From contig NZ_CAMEFG010000033.1 of NCBI RefSeq assembly GCF_945915435.1, forward strand, positions 1 through 42,499: 42,499 bases of DNA, in the 5' to 3' direction. The notes beneath the pieces were generated by a model. The model was not told where the DNA came from. It made no database searches and worked only from the letters and a program-made list of their open reading frames with translations. This document shows positions 32,310 through 41,727 of the stretch, in pieces. The DNA is from an uncultured Paracoccus sp. (GTDB lineage: Bacteria; Pseudomonadota; Alphaproteobacteria; Rhodobacterales; Rhodobacteraceae). The translations under genes and the position numbers were made by a program. The first letter of the stretch is position 1, and the number at the start of each line of letters is the position of its first letter.

Positions 32310-33584
32310 ATGATCTGGCTGGCGATTGTCTTGGGCTTGGCAACGGGCGCGATGGTTTTTCTGCGATGGTCAAGGCGGCGTCGCATCCGTCATGCGATGG
32401 TGCTGCGCATGCAGGAACCGGCGGCGATGCGGCAGTTGCTTGGCGCCGCGGGCATGGCCGAACTGGTCGCGGCGATATCGGCGCGGCTTTCGCGCGAATT
32501 GCGCCTGCGCGGCGCGTTGCATGCGACCGAAGCAGGGGAATTCCGCGTCTTGCTGCCGCCCCGCCGCGACAGGCAGGTGCGGGTATTGGCGCGGGTGGTC
32601 GCGGGCCTGCTGCGCCAGGGCGTCCCGACCTCGCGCGGGTGGGTGCGGCCCGTCTTTGCGGGCGCGCTGGTCCGCGAAGGCGACGACCCGGCGCATCCGG
32701 GGCAGTTGTTCGATTTTGGCCGCGCCGTCCTGACGCAGGACGTGGGTCAGGTGGGCGCCTTGCCGGTCATGACCTACTTTCCCCTGCAACGCGCAGTTCC
32801 CCCATTGCCGCCTGCCTATGATCCCGACTGGCTGGAAATGCGTTTCCGTCCGCGCCTTTGCGCCGATTCCGGCATCGTTCCCTCGGTCGAGGCATGGGCG
32901 GTGCTGCACCACCCCGGCGGCGGTCCTCTTGCGCAGGATCAGTTCCTGCCCCGGCTGACGGTCGAGGATCTGTCAAGGACCACCCAGGACATGATCCGTC
33001 ACGCGCTGACCGCCTTGCGGGACTGGGACGCCGCGAATGCCGGCATCGGCCAAATCGCCCTGCCGCTGTCGCAGGCGCAGCTTTGCCTGCCGGATCTGGC
33101 CGAGACCCTGCTGTGGGAACTAGACCGGCAGGATGTCCCGCCTGCGCGGCTGTGCCTCATCCTGCACTCGCCCACTGGCATGGGGGCTGCGCGGGCGAAG
33201 GAAAACCTCCTGCGCCTGATCGCGGCGGGATGCCGGGTCGAGGTCGAGGATATTGCCGCCGCCGACATCGCGCCCGCGACGATGCATGGGGCGGCTGGCG
33301 CCACGCTGCGCCTGACCCGGGGATTCACGCGCGATTGTGATCGCCGGGTCGAGCAGCAGCGCATGATCCTTGCCATTCTGGCGCTGGCCGATCATCGCGG
33401 TGCCAGGACCGTCGCCACCGCCATCGACACGCCCGGCGAACGGTCATTCCTTGCGCAGATCGGCGTCGATCTTCTGCAAGGCGACGCGGTCTCTGCCCCG
33501 CTTTCGCAAGCGGAGGTGGCCGATTTCGCACGGAAACACCGTCAGCCGCCGGGTTTCGCGCTGCCGCCGCGCCGTGTCGGCTAG
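32310..33584 (+). CDS. Membrane-anchored protein with degenerate EAL domain
   Basis: This 424-residue protein starts with one transmembrane helix (residues 1-19) and an RRRR stop-transfer signal. The region from about residue 185 to the end follows the fold pattern of EAL (cyclic-di-GMP phosphodiesterase) domains, but the catalytic motif is altered: VPSVEAWAVLHHP stands where ExLxRW is expected, and the later metal ligands are not evident (EVEDIAAAD in place of DDFGTG). It is therefore likely an inactive nucleotide sensor or an adaptor. I am fairly sure of the membrane anchor and less sure of the EAL relationship. It lies between ttcA and yidC. Confidence 0.6.
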   Translation: MIWLAIVLGLATGAMVFLRWSRRRRIRHAMVLRMQEPAAMRQLLGAAGMAELVAAISARLSRELRLRGALHATEAGEFRVLLPPRRDRQVRVLARVVAGLLRQGVPTSRGWVRPVFAGALVREGDDPAHPGQLFDFGRAVLTQDVGQVGALPVMTYFPLQRAVPPLPPAYDPDWLEMRFRPRLCADSGIVPSVEAWAVLHHPGGGPLAQDQFLPRLTVEDLSRTTQDMIRHALTALRDWDAANAGIGQIALPLSQAQLCLPDLAETLLWELDRQDVPPARLCLILHSPTGMGAARAKENLLRLIAAGCRVEVEDIAAADIAPATMHGAAGATLRLTRGFTRDCDRRVEQQRMILAILALADHRGARTVATAIDTPGERSFLAQIGVDLLQGDAVSAPLSQAEVADFARKHRQPPGFALPPRRVG

Positions 33585-33756
33585 GGACGGGGGCTTGCCC
33601 GCGACGGAAATTTCCTGCCGGCAAGGGGCCGGGACGCGCAATTCGCGCAGGGGGCCAGGGACAGTTTTCCGGCAAACTCCCTTGACCTTTGCCGGTCGCT
33701 TCTGTTGAACCGGCGCGGTATGCGATCAGAGACTTCCGACGAAGGGTCCGCCAGCC

Positions 33757-35643
33757 ATGAATAACAATAACCGCAATCTGATTTTGGCCATGGTGCTTTC
33801 GGCACTGGTCATGATGGCCTGGTCCTTCTTCTTCGCGCCGCCCCCACCCCAGCCGGAAGCCGAGGCGCCGGTCGCCGAAAGCCAGCAGCCCGCGGGCGTG
33901 GTCGCGCCCGAAGGCCAGCCCGCCGCTACACCCGAACTGGCGGCGGAAGGGCAGGCCGTAAGCGATCCATCCGCCGCGGCCGGGCGGGTGTCCATCGAAA
34001 GCGGATCGCTGCTCGGGTCGATTTCGCTGGCAGGCGGGCGCGTGGACGATCTTGAACTGACCGGCTATCGCGAAACCCAGGACCCCAATTCGCCCTATGT
34101 CCGGCTGCTGTCCCCGACGGTCCAGCCGCAACTGGCCGAGGGCGGCAGTGCCGTCGCGCCCGGCGGCGCGCCCGAACTGGTGTCGCAAAAGCCCTATTAT
34201 GCGGTCTATGGCTGGATGCCCGCAGCGGGTACCGATCCGGCGCTGGTGCCCGGCCCCGCCACCGTCTGGCAGCTTGAATCGGGCGAGACCCTGGCGCCCG
34301 GCCAGCCGGTCACGCTGGCTTGGGACAATGGCGCGGGCCAGGTCTTCCGCCGGACGTTCGAGCTGGACGACCAGTTCCTGTTCACCGTCACCCAAACGCT
34401 GGAAAACAACGGCGATGCGGCGTTTTCGGCTGCGCCTTACGGCATCCTTGCCCGTCACGGCCAGCCCGACACCCAGAACTTCTTCGTCCTGCACGAAGGC
34501 GCCGTCGGCATGACCGATGGCTCGCTGCTGGAAATGAAATACAAGGATATCGCGAAGCTGGATCCCGTCGCGCAAGAGGGACCCGCGGAAATCGCCCAGG
34601 TCGAGGAAGACGGCTGGATCGGCTTCACCGATAAATACTGGATGACCACGCTGGCGCCGGCGCCTGGTACCTCCTTCACAGCGGTGGTCAAATACGCCCC
34701 CGGCGCCGACATCTACCAGACCGAGGCGCGCATGCCGGTCCAGACCGCCGCGCCGGGCGCGACGGTTTCGTCCAGCAGCTACCTGTTCGCGGGTGCCAAG
34801 GTCTGGGAGACGATCAACGGCTATCAGAACACCATCGGCATCGACCGTTTCGTGGATTCGATCGACTGGGGCTGGTTCTATTTCCTGACCAAACCGATCT
34901 TCCGCCTGCTACACTGGCTGCATGGCATCATCGGCAACATGGGCTGGGCCATCATCGCGCTGACCGTGGTGCTGAAGCTGCTGGTCTTCCCGCTGGCGCG
35001 GAAGTCCTACATCTCGATGGCGCGGATGAAGGAACTGCAGCCGCAGATGGAGGCGATCAAGGAACGCACCGGCGACGACCGCACAAAATACCAGAAAGAG
35101 GTGATGGAGCTTTACAAGCGCGAAAAGGTCAACCCCGCCGCGGGCTGCCTGCCGGTGCTGTTGCAGATTCCGATCTTCTTCTCGCTCTACAAGGTGATCT
35201 TCGTCACGATCGAACTGCGCCACGCGCCCTGGATCGGCTGGATCCGCGACCTCTCCGCGCCCGACCCCTCCAGCCTGTGGAACCTGTTCGGCATCCTGCC
35301 CTGGGCCGCGCCTGCGCAGGGAACGCTGTTCCATTCCTTTTCGCTGCCGATTCTGGCGATCGTGCTTGGCGTCTCGATGTGGCTGCAGCAAAAGCTGAAC
35401 CCGGCGCCCACCGATCCGGCGCAGAAGATGATTTTTGCATGGATGCCGTGGATCTTCATGCTGATGCTGGGCGGTTTCGCCTCAGGTCTGGTGATTTACT
35501 GGATCGCGAACAACGTCATCACCATCATCCAGCAATATTCGATCATGTCGATGCATGGCCACCGCCCGGACCTGTTCGGCAATATCAAGTCGGGTTTCGG
35601 CAATCGCGGTAAGAAACCCGCCGAAAAGGGCAAGGGCAAATGA
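33757..35643 (+). CDS. yidC: Membrane protein insertase YidC
   Basis: YidC inserts and folds proteins in the inner membrane. The 628-residue protein has the N-terminal anchor (residues 7-26), a proline/alanine-rich linker, a large periplasmic beta domain (about 65-360) and the conserved C-terminal core with five membrane segments from about residue 365. The hydrophilic hairpin ARMKELQPQMEAIKERTGDDRTKYQKEVMELYKREKVNP lies at about 421-460 (shown in part: KELQPQMEAIKE). The basic tail (KKPAEKGKGK) may contact ribosomes. It overlaps the MOSC gene by 4 bp. Confidence 0.97.
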   Translation: MNNNNRNLILAMVLSALVMMAWSFFFAPPPPQPEAEAPVAESQQPAGVVAPEGQPAATPELAAEGQAVSDPSAAAGRVSIESGSLLGSISLAGGRVDDLELTGYRETQDPNSPYVRLLSPTVQPQLAEGGSAVAPGGAPELVSQKPYYAVYGWMPAAGTDPALVPGPATVWQLESGETLAPGQPVTLAWDNGAGQVFRRTFELDDQFLFTVTQTLENNGDAAFSAAPYGILARHGQPDTQNFFVLHEGAVGMTDGSLLEMKYKDIAKLDPVAQEGPAEIAQVEEDGWIGFTDKYWMTTLAPAPGTSFTAVVKYAPGADIYQTEARMPVQTAAPGATVSSSSYLFAGAKVWETINGYQNTIGIDRFVDSIDWGWFYFLTKPIFRLLHWLHGIIGNMGWAIIALTVVLKLLVFPLARKSYISMARMKELQPQMEAIKERTGDDRTKYQKEVMELYKREKVNPAAGCLPVLLQIPIFFSLYKVIFVTIELRHAPWIGWIRDLSAPDPSSLWNLFGILPWAAPAQGTLFHSFSLPILAIVLGVSMWLQQKLNPAPTDPAQKMIFAWMPWIFMLMLGGFASGLVIYWIANNVITIIQQYSIMSMHGHRPDLFGNIKSGFGNRGKKPAEKGKGK

Positions 35644-36389
35644 CAGTCCGGCTGGCCCGGCTATGCCGCCACCCCGTCAAGGGGATCGGCGGCGAGGCGC
35701 TGGCCGAGGCGCGGCTGACGCCCTCGGGCGTCATGCCGGGCGACCGGGAATGGGCGCTGTTGCACCAAGGGGGGCAGCGTCATGTCGACGGGCAGCCCGA
35801 TCGCTGGCTGCCCAAATCCTGCTTTCTGCAAGGGGCTGCCTGCGCGGCTTTGCAGGCGGTGAAGGGGGGCTGGCTGGACGATTCGCACCTGCGGCTGACC
35901 CATCCCGACCGGCCCGAACTGACGTTTGCGCCCGAACACCAGGGCCAGCGCCTGATCGACTGGGTTGCGCCGCTGTGGCCGGGCGACCTGCCGCAGCCGG
36001 TCCGGCTGGTGCGCGCGCCGGTTTTCTGGACGGATTCGCGCCAGCCCTGGATCTCGATCCTGTCGCTGTCCAGCCTGGCTGAGCTTGCGGCCCGTATGAC
36101 CCAGCCCCTGGGCACGGACCGCTGGCGGGGCAACCTGTGGATCGACGGATGGGAGCCGTTGGCCGAGCGGGACCTGATCGGCCGCACCATCCGCATCGGC
36201 GAGGTCGAGCTGCTTGTCGTCCAACCCATCACCCGCTGCGCCGCGACCAGCGCCGACAGCCAGACCGGGCGCCTGGATTGCGACATGCCGCGCAGCCTGC
36301 GGGAACATTACGGCCACAGCGACTTCGGCATTTATGCGCAGGTGGTGACGGGCGGCGTGATCCGCCAGGGGGATGAGGTTCGGATATGA
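35640..36389 (+). CDS. MOSC domain protein
   Basis: This 249-residue protein has an N-terminal beta-barrel part (RLCRHPVKGIGGEAL) and a C-terminal MOSC domain. The likely molybdenum-binding cysteine is in VQPITRCAAT (about residues 196-205), as in mARC/YcbX-like proteins, where it holds the molybdenum cofactor. The specific reaction is unknown; relatives reduce N-hydroxylated compounds. It is coupled by 4-bp overlaps to yidC upstream and engB downstream. Confidence 0.85.
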   Translation: MTVRLARLCRHPVKGIGGEALAEARLTPSGVMPGDREWALLHQGGQRHVDGQPDRWLPKSCFLQGAACAALQAVKGGWLDDSHLRLTHPDRPELTFAPEHQGQRLIDWVAPLWPGDLPQPVRLVRAPVFWTDSRQPWISILSLSSLAELAARMTQPLGTDRWRGNLWIDGWEPLAERDLIGRTIRIGEVELLVVQPITRCAATSADSQTGRLDCDMPRSLREHYGHSDFGIYAQVVTGGVIRQGDEVRI

Positions 36390-37036
36390 AGGTCGCTTTT
36401 CCCATTGCCCCCGAACCCGATGACGACAGGGCCGAGGCCGCGCGGCAGTTGTTCGCGGGTCCGGTCGATTTCGTCAAGGGTGTCGTGGCGCTGGACGGCC
36501 TGCCCCCCGCCGATCGCCCCGAGGTGTGCTTTGCAGGCCGCTCGAACGTTGGGAAATCAAGCCTTATCAACGCGCTGACGGGGCGGAAGTCACTGGCGCG
36601 GGCGTCGAACACGCCGGGCCGCACGCAAGAGATCAACTATTTCACCCTGGGCGATCACGGCTATCTGGTGGACCTGCCGGGCTATGGCTATGCGCGTGCG
36701 CCCCTGCCGGTCGTCGCCAAGTGGCAGGCGCTGCTGAAATCCTATCTTGGCGGCAGGCCCACGCTGCGCCGCGCCTTCGCCCTGATCGATTCGCGCCACG
36801 GCGTGAAAGAGGTCGACCATGAGATCATGCGCCTGCTGGACCGCGCCGCCGTGCCCTTTCAGGTGGTGCTGACCAAGGCCGACAAGATCGGCGCCGGCAC
36901 CCTGACCGCCACCGTCGCCCAGGTTGAAGACGCGCTGCAAAAGCACCCCGCCGCCTACCCCGAACTGGTCGTGACCTCGTCCGAGAAGGGGCGCGGCATC
37001 GCCACCTTGCGCGCGATCATCGCCGGTCTGGACTGA
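36386..37036 (+). CDS. engB: Ribosome biogenesis GTPase EngB (YihA/YsxC)
   Basis: This 216-residue GTPase is needed for assembly of the large ribosomal subunit. GTPase motifs: G1 GRSNVGKSS (51-59), G2 threonine in TPGRTQ, G3 DLPG (96-99) followed by YGYA, and G4 TKAD (163-166). Length and motifs fit EngB closely. It starts inside the last codons of the MOSC gene. Confidence 0.96.
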   Translation: MKVAFPIAPEPDDDRAEAARQLFAGPVDFVKGVVALDGLPPADRPEVCFAGRSNVGKSSLINALTGRKSLARASNTPGRTQEINYFTLGDHGYLVDLPGYGYARAPLPVVAKWQALLKSYLGGRPTLRRAFALIDSRHGVKEVDHEIMRLLDRAAVPFQVVLTKADKIGAGTLTATVAQVEDALQKHPAAYPELVVTSSEKGRGIATLRAIIAGLD

Positions 37037-37082
37037 CGGCGGCGCGGGCCATAGGGTCGGATGCCATGAACAGGGGCCTTGA

Positions 37083-37997
37083 ATGAGAAAGCAGGACATG
37101 AACCGTGATTGGATCGCCACCGCGCGCACACTGTCGGAAGCCTTGCCTTACATGCAGCGCTACTCGGGTGCCGTCGTCGTCGTGAAATTCGGCGGCAACG
37201 CGATGGGCGACGACGAGGCGATGGCCGAATTCGCCCGCGACATCGTGCTGATGAAGCAGGTCGGCATCCATCCGGTGGTCGTCCACGGCGGCGGCCCGAT
37301 GATCAACGACCTGCTGGGCAGGCTGGGCATCGAATCGCATTTCGTGCGCGGCAAGCGCGTCACCACCAAGGAAACCGTCGAGGTGGTCGAGATGGTGCTG
37401 TCCGGCCTTGTCAACAAGCGGATCGTGCAGGCCATCAACGATGCCGGGGGCCGCGCGATCGGCATCAGCGGCAAGGACGACGACATGATGGTGTGCGAAG
37501 CCGACGATCCCGAACTGGGCTTTGTGGGACGCCCGGTCGAGATGAACGTCCAGATCATCCGCGACCTCTATGATGTCGGGCTGATCCCGGTGATCGCCCC
37601 CGTCGCCACGGGGATGGAGGATAACGAGACCTTCAACGTCAACGGCGACACCGCCGCCGGGGCCATCGCCGGGGCACTGAAGGCCGACCGGCTGCTGCTT
37701 TTGACCGACGTGTCGGGCGTCAAGGACGAAAACGGCGAGGTGCTGACCCAGCTTTCCCCCGAACAGGTGCGCGCCATGACCGAAAGCGGCGTCATCGCGG
37801 GCGGGATGATTCCCAAGACCGAAACCGCGCTGAAGGCGCTGGAGGAGGGGGTGCGCGCCGTCGTCATCCTGGATGGGCGCGTGGCCAACGCCACCTTGCT
37901 GGAATTGTTCACGGAACATGGCGCGGGCAGCCTGATCCGCTCGACCGTGCCGCGGGTGCGTCCGCGTGGGCTGCGTCAGGGCGACAGCGGACTTTAG
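37083..37997 (+). CDS. argB: Acetylglutamate kinase
   Basis: This is the second enzyme of arginine synthesis, phosphorylating N-acetylglutamate. The 304-residue protein has the amino-acid kinase motifs KFGGNAM (35-41), [11 protein letters not shown] (about 66-76) and [16 protein letters not shown] (about 185-200). The N-terminal helix [22 protein letters not shown] is the type found in arginine-sensitive hexameric kinases, so feedback inhibition is likely. ATG 37083 is used; ATG 37098 is in the same frame. Confidence 0.96.
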   Translation: MRKQDMNRDWIATARTLSEALPYMQRYSGAVVVVKFGGNAMGDDEAMAEFARDIVLMKQVGIHPVVVHGGGPMINDLLGRLGIESHFVRGKRVTTKETVEVVEMVLSGLVNKRIVQAINDAGGRAIGISGKDDDMMVCEADDPELGFVGRPVEMNVQIIRDLYDVGLIPVIAPVATGMEDNETFNVNGDTAAGAIAGALKADRLLLLTDVSGVKDENGEVLTQLSPEQVRAMTESGVIAGGMIPKTETALKALEEGVRAVVILDGRVANATLLELFTEHGAGSLIRSTVPRVRPRGLRQGDSGL

Positions 37998-38090
37998 GTC
38001 CGTTTTCCAGAAACTTGCAAGAATGCTTGCGGCCTTGGCGGATGCTGTGGCAGGCTTCGACTTGCAGTCGTAGTTCCAGCACAGGCCAAC

Positions 38091-38606
38091 ATGAACCCGA
38101 ACGGATATCGTCGTCTCATCCTGACCCGCCATGCCAAGTCGTCCTGGGACGATCCCGCGATGCGCGACCACGACCGCCCGCTGAACCAGCGCGGCCGCCG
38201 CTCTGCGCGGGAACTGGGGGACTGGCTTGCCAGTCGCGGATACGAACCCGAAGAGGTTCTGTGTTCCACCGCGACCCGCACGCGCGAAACCTGGGACCTG
38301 GCGGCGCTGGCTCCGCTGGAGGTGCGCCCGCCCATCCGATACGAGCCGCAGCTTTATCAGGCCGGCCCGGACCAGATGCTGAAGATCTTGCGCAGCGCCA
38401 CCGCGCCGGTGGTGATGATGCTGGGGCACAACCCCGGCATCGGCGAATTCGCCGCGATGCTGCCCGCCCGCCCGCCGCTGGACCCCGAGTTCCGGCGCTT
38501 TCCCACCGCCGCGACGCTGGTGGTGGATTTCCAGGTCCCGGACTGGTCGCAGGTCCGTCCGGGCGAGGGTGGCGTGCTGGATTTCGTGCGCTTCGAGGGG
38601 CGCTAG
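38091..38606 (+). CDS. SixA-like histidine phosphatase
   Basis: This 171-residue member of the histidine phosphatase superfamily has the catalytic LTRHAKS with His14, the second histidine His113 in MLGHNPGI, and arginines in STATRTRET (about 59-67). SixA of E. coli removes phosphate from phosphohistidine proteins including NPr, which would link it to PtsP in this window, although the substrate here is inferred only from family. It converges on the sugar kinase gene with 3 bp between the stops. Confidence 0.88.
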   Translation: MNPNGYRRLILTRHAKSSWDDPAMRDHDRPLNQRGRRSARELGDWLASRGYEPEEVLCSTATRTRETWDLAALAPLEVRPPIRYEPQLYQAGPDQMLKILRSATAPVVMMLGHNPGIGEFAAMLPARPPLDPEFRRFPTAATLVVDFQVPDWSQVRPGEGGVLDFVRFEGR

Positions 38607-38609
38607 GTT

Positions 38610-39587
38610 CTAACAGTCGATCCGGGTGACACTGCTCGGATCGAACAGCGCCTCGACATCCGCAGGGGGGCAAAGTTCGGTCGCCGGGGTCTGGATGGTC
38701 GCTGTCGCCGCAGCCGCGCCAAGGGCCAGCGCCAGCGGATCGGGCCATCCCCGCGCAAGGGCAAGGGTCAGCCCCGCGACATAGCTGTCGCCCGCGCCGA
38801 TCTTGCTGAGGATGGGGACGCGCTTGGCCTCGGCATGCCAGCAACCGTCGGCAGAGGCCAGCAGGTTGCCATCGGCCCCGCGCGCGATCACGACCGCGCG
38901 GGCCAGCCCACGCCCCAGCAATTCGCGCGCGAATTGCAGCGTGTCGCGCTGATGGGGCAGGGGGCGGCCCGCCAGCGCCTCGGCCTCGGGTCCGTCGATG
39001 CGCAGCACCTCGATCCGGGGGCCGCCGGGCTGGGTGATCCGCCGCAGCGCCTCGCCCGAGGTGTCGACGATCAGTCGCCCGCCCGCCTGCGCGACGGCCT
39101 GCGCAAGATCGCGGCCAAAGCCGGGCGGCACCCCCGGGGGGTTCGAGCCGGACAGCACCACATAGCCCCCCGCCTCGACGCGGGCCGCGATGGTGGCCAG
39201 CGCCTCGTCCACCATCGCGGGCGACCATTCCGGGCCGGGCAGGACATAGCGATATTGCTGGCCCGTCGCCCGCTCGGTCGCGGTGAAGGATTCGCGCGTC
39301 TCGCCCGGCAGGTCCTGCACGGCCAGCGCGATGCCCTCGGCCTGCAACAGGCGCGCCACCCGCTGCCCGGTCAGCCCGCCAAGCGCCACAAAGGCGCAGG
39401 ATGTTCCGCCCATCAGCCGGATCGCACGGCTGACGTTCACGCCGCCCCCGCCGGGATGGATCAGCGGTGCGTCGCAGCGCAGCTTGAGATCGGGGCGCAC
39501 GCTGGCGGTCGTCGTGGACAGGTCCAGCGCCGGGTTCAGCGTGACCGTCAGCACCGGGACCTGGTCGGCGGGGGCGGTCGGCTTCAT
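38610..39587 (-). CDS. PfkB-family sugar kinase (1-phosphofructokinase-like)
   Basis: This 325-residue kinase has the PfkB signatures: the glycine-rich PGGGGVNVSRAI (45-56) and GAGDSYVAG (264-272), where Asp267 is the catalytic base. The hexose-phosphate kinase subgroup (1-phosphofructokinase, tagatose-6-phosphate kinase, Pfk-2) fits best from the TLNPALD start. The usual KPNxxE segment is changed to LRIDGPEAEAL, so the exact substrate is open. ATG 39587 overlaps the stop of the metallopeptidase gene (ATGA). Confidence 0.82.
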   Translation of the reverse strand: MKPTAPADQVPVLTVTLNPALDLSTTTASVRPDLKLRCDAPLIHPGGGGVNVSRAIRLMGGTSCAFVALGGLTGQRVARLLQAEGIALAVQDLPGETRESFTATERATGQQYRYVLPGPEWSPAMVDEALATIAARVEAGGYVVLSGSNPPGVPPGFGRDLAQAVAQAGGRLIVDTSGEALRRITQPGGPRIEVLRIDGPEAEALAGRPLPHQRDTLQFARELLGRGLARAVVIARGADGNLLASADGCWHAEAKRVPILSKIGAGDSYVAGLTLALARGWPDPLALALGAAAATATIQTPATELCPPADVEALFDPSSVTRIDC

Positions 39588-39994
39588 TCCCACCACCTGT
39601 CGATCTGCGCGATGTCGTCGTCCGACCAGCCGAAGTGATGGGCGAATTCATGCACCACGACATTGCTGACCAGCGCCCCCAGGGTCACGTCCCCGCGGCT
39701 GGCCCATTCGTCCAGGATCGCGCGGCGAAACAGCCAGACCGTATCGGGGAAGGCTTGCGGTTCGGATGCCGATTTCTCGGTCAGGGGCACGCCATCGTAA
39801 AGGCCGGTCAGTTCCAGCGGGTCGTGAACTTCCAGTTCTTCAAGGAAATCCTCGCGCGCGAAATCCTCGACCCGCAGGATGACCTGCGCGGCGGCGCCTG
39901 CGAATTCGGGGGGGAAGGCGGCGATCACCTCATGCGCCATCGTCTCGATCATGGTCAGATCGGGGGCGGTGGTATTGGTCCAGTCCGTCGTCAT
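39584..39994 (-). CDS. Zincin-like metallopeptidase family protein
   Basis: This 136-residue protein has HEFAHHFG (115-122), an HExxH zinc site, and the pattern of the small bacterial zincin family (PF06262): an acidic first half with LTGLYDGVPLTE (62-73) and DTVWLFRRAI (84-93). The role is unknown. ATG 39994 is the start that gives the family length; longer frames upstream look spurious. It is probably cotranscribed with the PfkB-family gene and is divergent from gltX. Confidence 0.86.
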   Translation of the reverse strand: MTTDWTNTTAPDLTMIETMAHEVIAAFPPEFAGAAAQVILRVEDFAREDFLEELEVHDPLELTGLYDGVPLTEKSASEPQAFPDTVWLFRRAILDEWASRGDVTLGALVSNVVVHEFAHHFGWSDDDIAQIDRWWE

Positions 39995-40081
39995 GTCCTG
40001 CCTTCCGTTTTCGTGCCTGCCAGTTCCCGATATGGACAAAATCGCCCCGTTGTGAAAGAGCGAAGCGGACAGGAGACCGCC

Positions 40082-41410
40082 ATGACAACCACCCGTTTCG
40101 CCCCTTCGCCCACCGGCCACATCCATGTGGGCAACCTGCGCACCGCCCTGATGAACTACCTGATCGCCCGAAAATCCGGCGGCACCTTCATCCTGCGGCT
40201 GGACGACACCGACCGCGAGCGTTCGAAGCAGGAATATGCGGACGGCATCCAGCGCGACCTGGAATGGCTGGGCCTGACATGGGACCGGGTCGAGCGTCAG
40301 TCGGACCGCCTGGACCGTTACGCCGAGGCGGCAGATGCGTTGCGCGCGGGCGGCAAGCTTTACGAGGTGTTCGAATCGCCGACCGAGCTGGACCTCAAGC
40401 GCAAGAAGCAGCTCAACATGGGCAAGCCGCCGGTCTACGACCGTGCCGGGCTGAACCTGTCGGATGCCGACAAGGACCGCCTGCGGGCCGAGGGCCGGAC
40501 GGGTTACTGGCGTTTCCTGCTGGATCACGAGCGGATCGAATGGGTGGATGGTATCCTGGGGGATATCTCGATCGACGCGGCCTCGGTCAGCGATCCGGTG
40601 CTGATCCGCGCGGATGGGCAGGTGCTGTATACCTTTGCTTCATCTGTCGATGATACGGATATGGGTGTGACCCATATCGTGCGGGGTGCCGACCATGTGA
40701 CCAATACCGCAACCCAGATCCAGATCATCCGTGCCCTTGACGGCACCCTGCCCGCCTTTGCGCATCACAGCCTGCTGACCGGCGCGCAGGGCGAGGAACT
40801 GTCCAAGCGCCTTGGCGCGCTGTCCATCCGCGAGATGCGCGAAAGCGGCATCGCGCCCGAGGCCCTGCTGTCGATGATGGCGCGCCTGGGTTCGTCGCAG
40901 CCGGTCGCGCTGAAGATGTCGCTGGACGAACTGGCCGAGGGGTTCGACCTGTCGCAATTCGGTGCTTCGCCCACGCGGTTCGACGCGGACGACCTGCTGC
41001 CCCTGACGCGAGAGGCGAATCAGGCGCGTCCCTTTGCCGAGGTGGCCGAGCGCATCGCCGCGCTTGGCGTGCCCGCCGATCTGGCGGAACGGTTCTGGCG
41101 CGTGGCCTCGCAGAATATCACGAAGCTGGATGATCTTGCCGGGTGGTGGGAGATTTTCAGCAACGGCGCCGAGCCTGATATCGCCCCCGAGGATGCCGAG
41201 TTCATCGCACAGGCGATGACGCTGCTGCCGCCGCCGCCCTATGACGACGCCAGTTGGGCGACGTTCACCGCCCGCGTCAAGGAAGCGACGGGGCGCAAGG
41301 GCAAGCCGCTGTTCATGCCCCTCCGCAAGGCCCTGACCGGGCAGGCGCATGGGCCGGACATGGCCGAAGTCATGCCGTTGTTGCAGGTCGTGCGGGCGCG
41401 CGGCGCGTGA
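40082..41410 (+). CDS. gltX: Glutamate-tRNA ligase
   Basis: This 442-residue class I synthetase charges tRNA with glutamate. The HIGH-type motif is HVGN (15-18) within FAPSPTGHIHVGNLRTAL, and the KMSKS-type motif is LSKRL (240-244). The anticodon-binding part follows. Many alphaproteobacteria have two GltX proteins with different tRNA choice; which of the two this is cannot be told from this copy alone. ATG 40082 follows a CAGGAGA ribosome site. Confidence 0.95.
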   Translation: MTTTRFAPSPTGHIHVGNLRTALMNYLIARKSGGTFILRLDDTDRERSKQEYADGIQRDLEWLGLTWDRVERQSDRLDRYAEAADALRAGGKLYEVFESPTELDLKRKKQLNMGKPPVYDRAGLNLSDADKDRLRAEGRTGYWRFLLDHERIEWVDGILGDISIDAASVSDPVLIRADGQVLYTFASSVDDTDMGVTHIVRGADHVTNTATQIQIIRALDGTLPAFAHHSLLTGAQGEELSKRLGALSIREMRESGIAPEALLSMMARLGSSQPVALKMSLDELAEGFDLSQFGASPTRFDADDLLPLTREANQARPFAEVAERIAALGVPADLAERFWRVASQNITKLDDLAGWWEIFSNGAEPDIAPEDAEFIAQAMTLLPPPPYDDASWATFTARVKEATGRKGKPLFMPLRKALTGQAHGPDMAEVMPLLQVVRARGA

Positions 41411-41444
41411 GGGGCAGGTGCCCGGCTTGGTGGCAAGGGCGGGA

Positions 41445-41465
41445 CCGCCTCCGGCGGGGGTATTT
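41445..41465 (+). terminator. Short GC hairpin after gltX
   Basis: CCGCC-TCC-GGCGG (41445-41457) is followed by GGGTATTTGGG. I recall this block (CCTCCGGCGGGGGTATTTGG) as frequent after genes in Rhodobacteraceae, where it probably ends transcripts. The T-run is short, so the effect on termination is uncertain. Confidence 0.45.
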
Positions 41466-41530
41466 GGGTGATGAAGAAATCGGGGTTTGCGCGCGAATGG
41501 GGAAGGGGCGTTTTTTCTGCGATTATCCGC

Positions 41531-41557
41531 TTGACGCCCCCGTCGCCGGGTTATAAA
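41531..41557 (+). promoter_or_regulatory. Probable tRNA-Met promoter
   Basis: TTGACG (41531-41536) and TATAAA (41552-41557) lie just upstream of the tRNA at 41572. The spacer is 15 bp, shorter than optimal, but both boxes are strong in a GC-rich genome. Confidence 0.55.
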
Positions 41558-41571
41558 TCCCCCTCACCCGT

Positions 41572-41648
41572 GGCGGAGTAGCTCAGTTGGTTAGAGCAGC
41601 GGAATCATAATCCGCGTGTCGGGGGTTCAAGTCCCTCCTCCGCTACCA
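41572..41648 (+). tRNA. tRNA-Met (CAT), elongator type
   Basis: GGCGGAG pairs with CTCCGCT (one G-U), and the anticodon loop ATCATAA carries CAT. The D-arm has AGTTGGTTAGA, the T-loop has TTCAAGT, the discriminator is A and CCA is encoded. It lacks the C1-A72 mismatch of initiator tRNA. A lysidine-modified Ile tRNA also has CAT, but the body fits elongator Met better. Confidence 0.85.
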
Positions 41649-41727
41649 TAATTCCCTGATACGCAAATGGTTTTCATGGCCGGATCGGTGTCCTGACAGC
41701 CCAGTATTCGGTCAGTTTCCGGTCTGG

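Noticed and set aside
33682..33710. Promoter for yidC (TTGACC, 17 bp, TTGAAC)
   Set aside because: The -35 box and the spacing are good, but the -10 box matches poorly; not strong enough to list as a feature.
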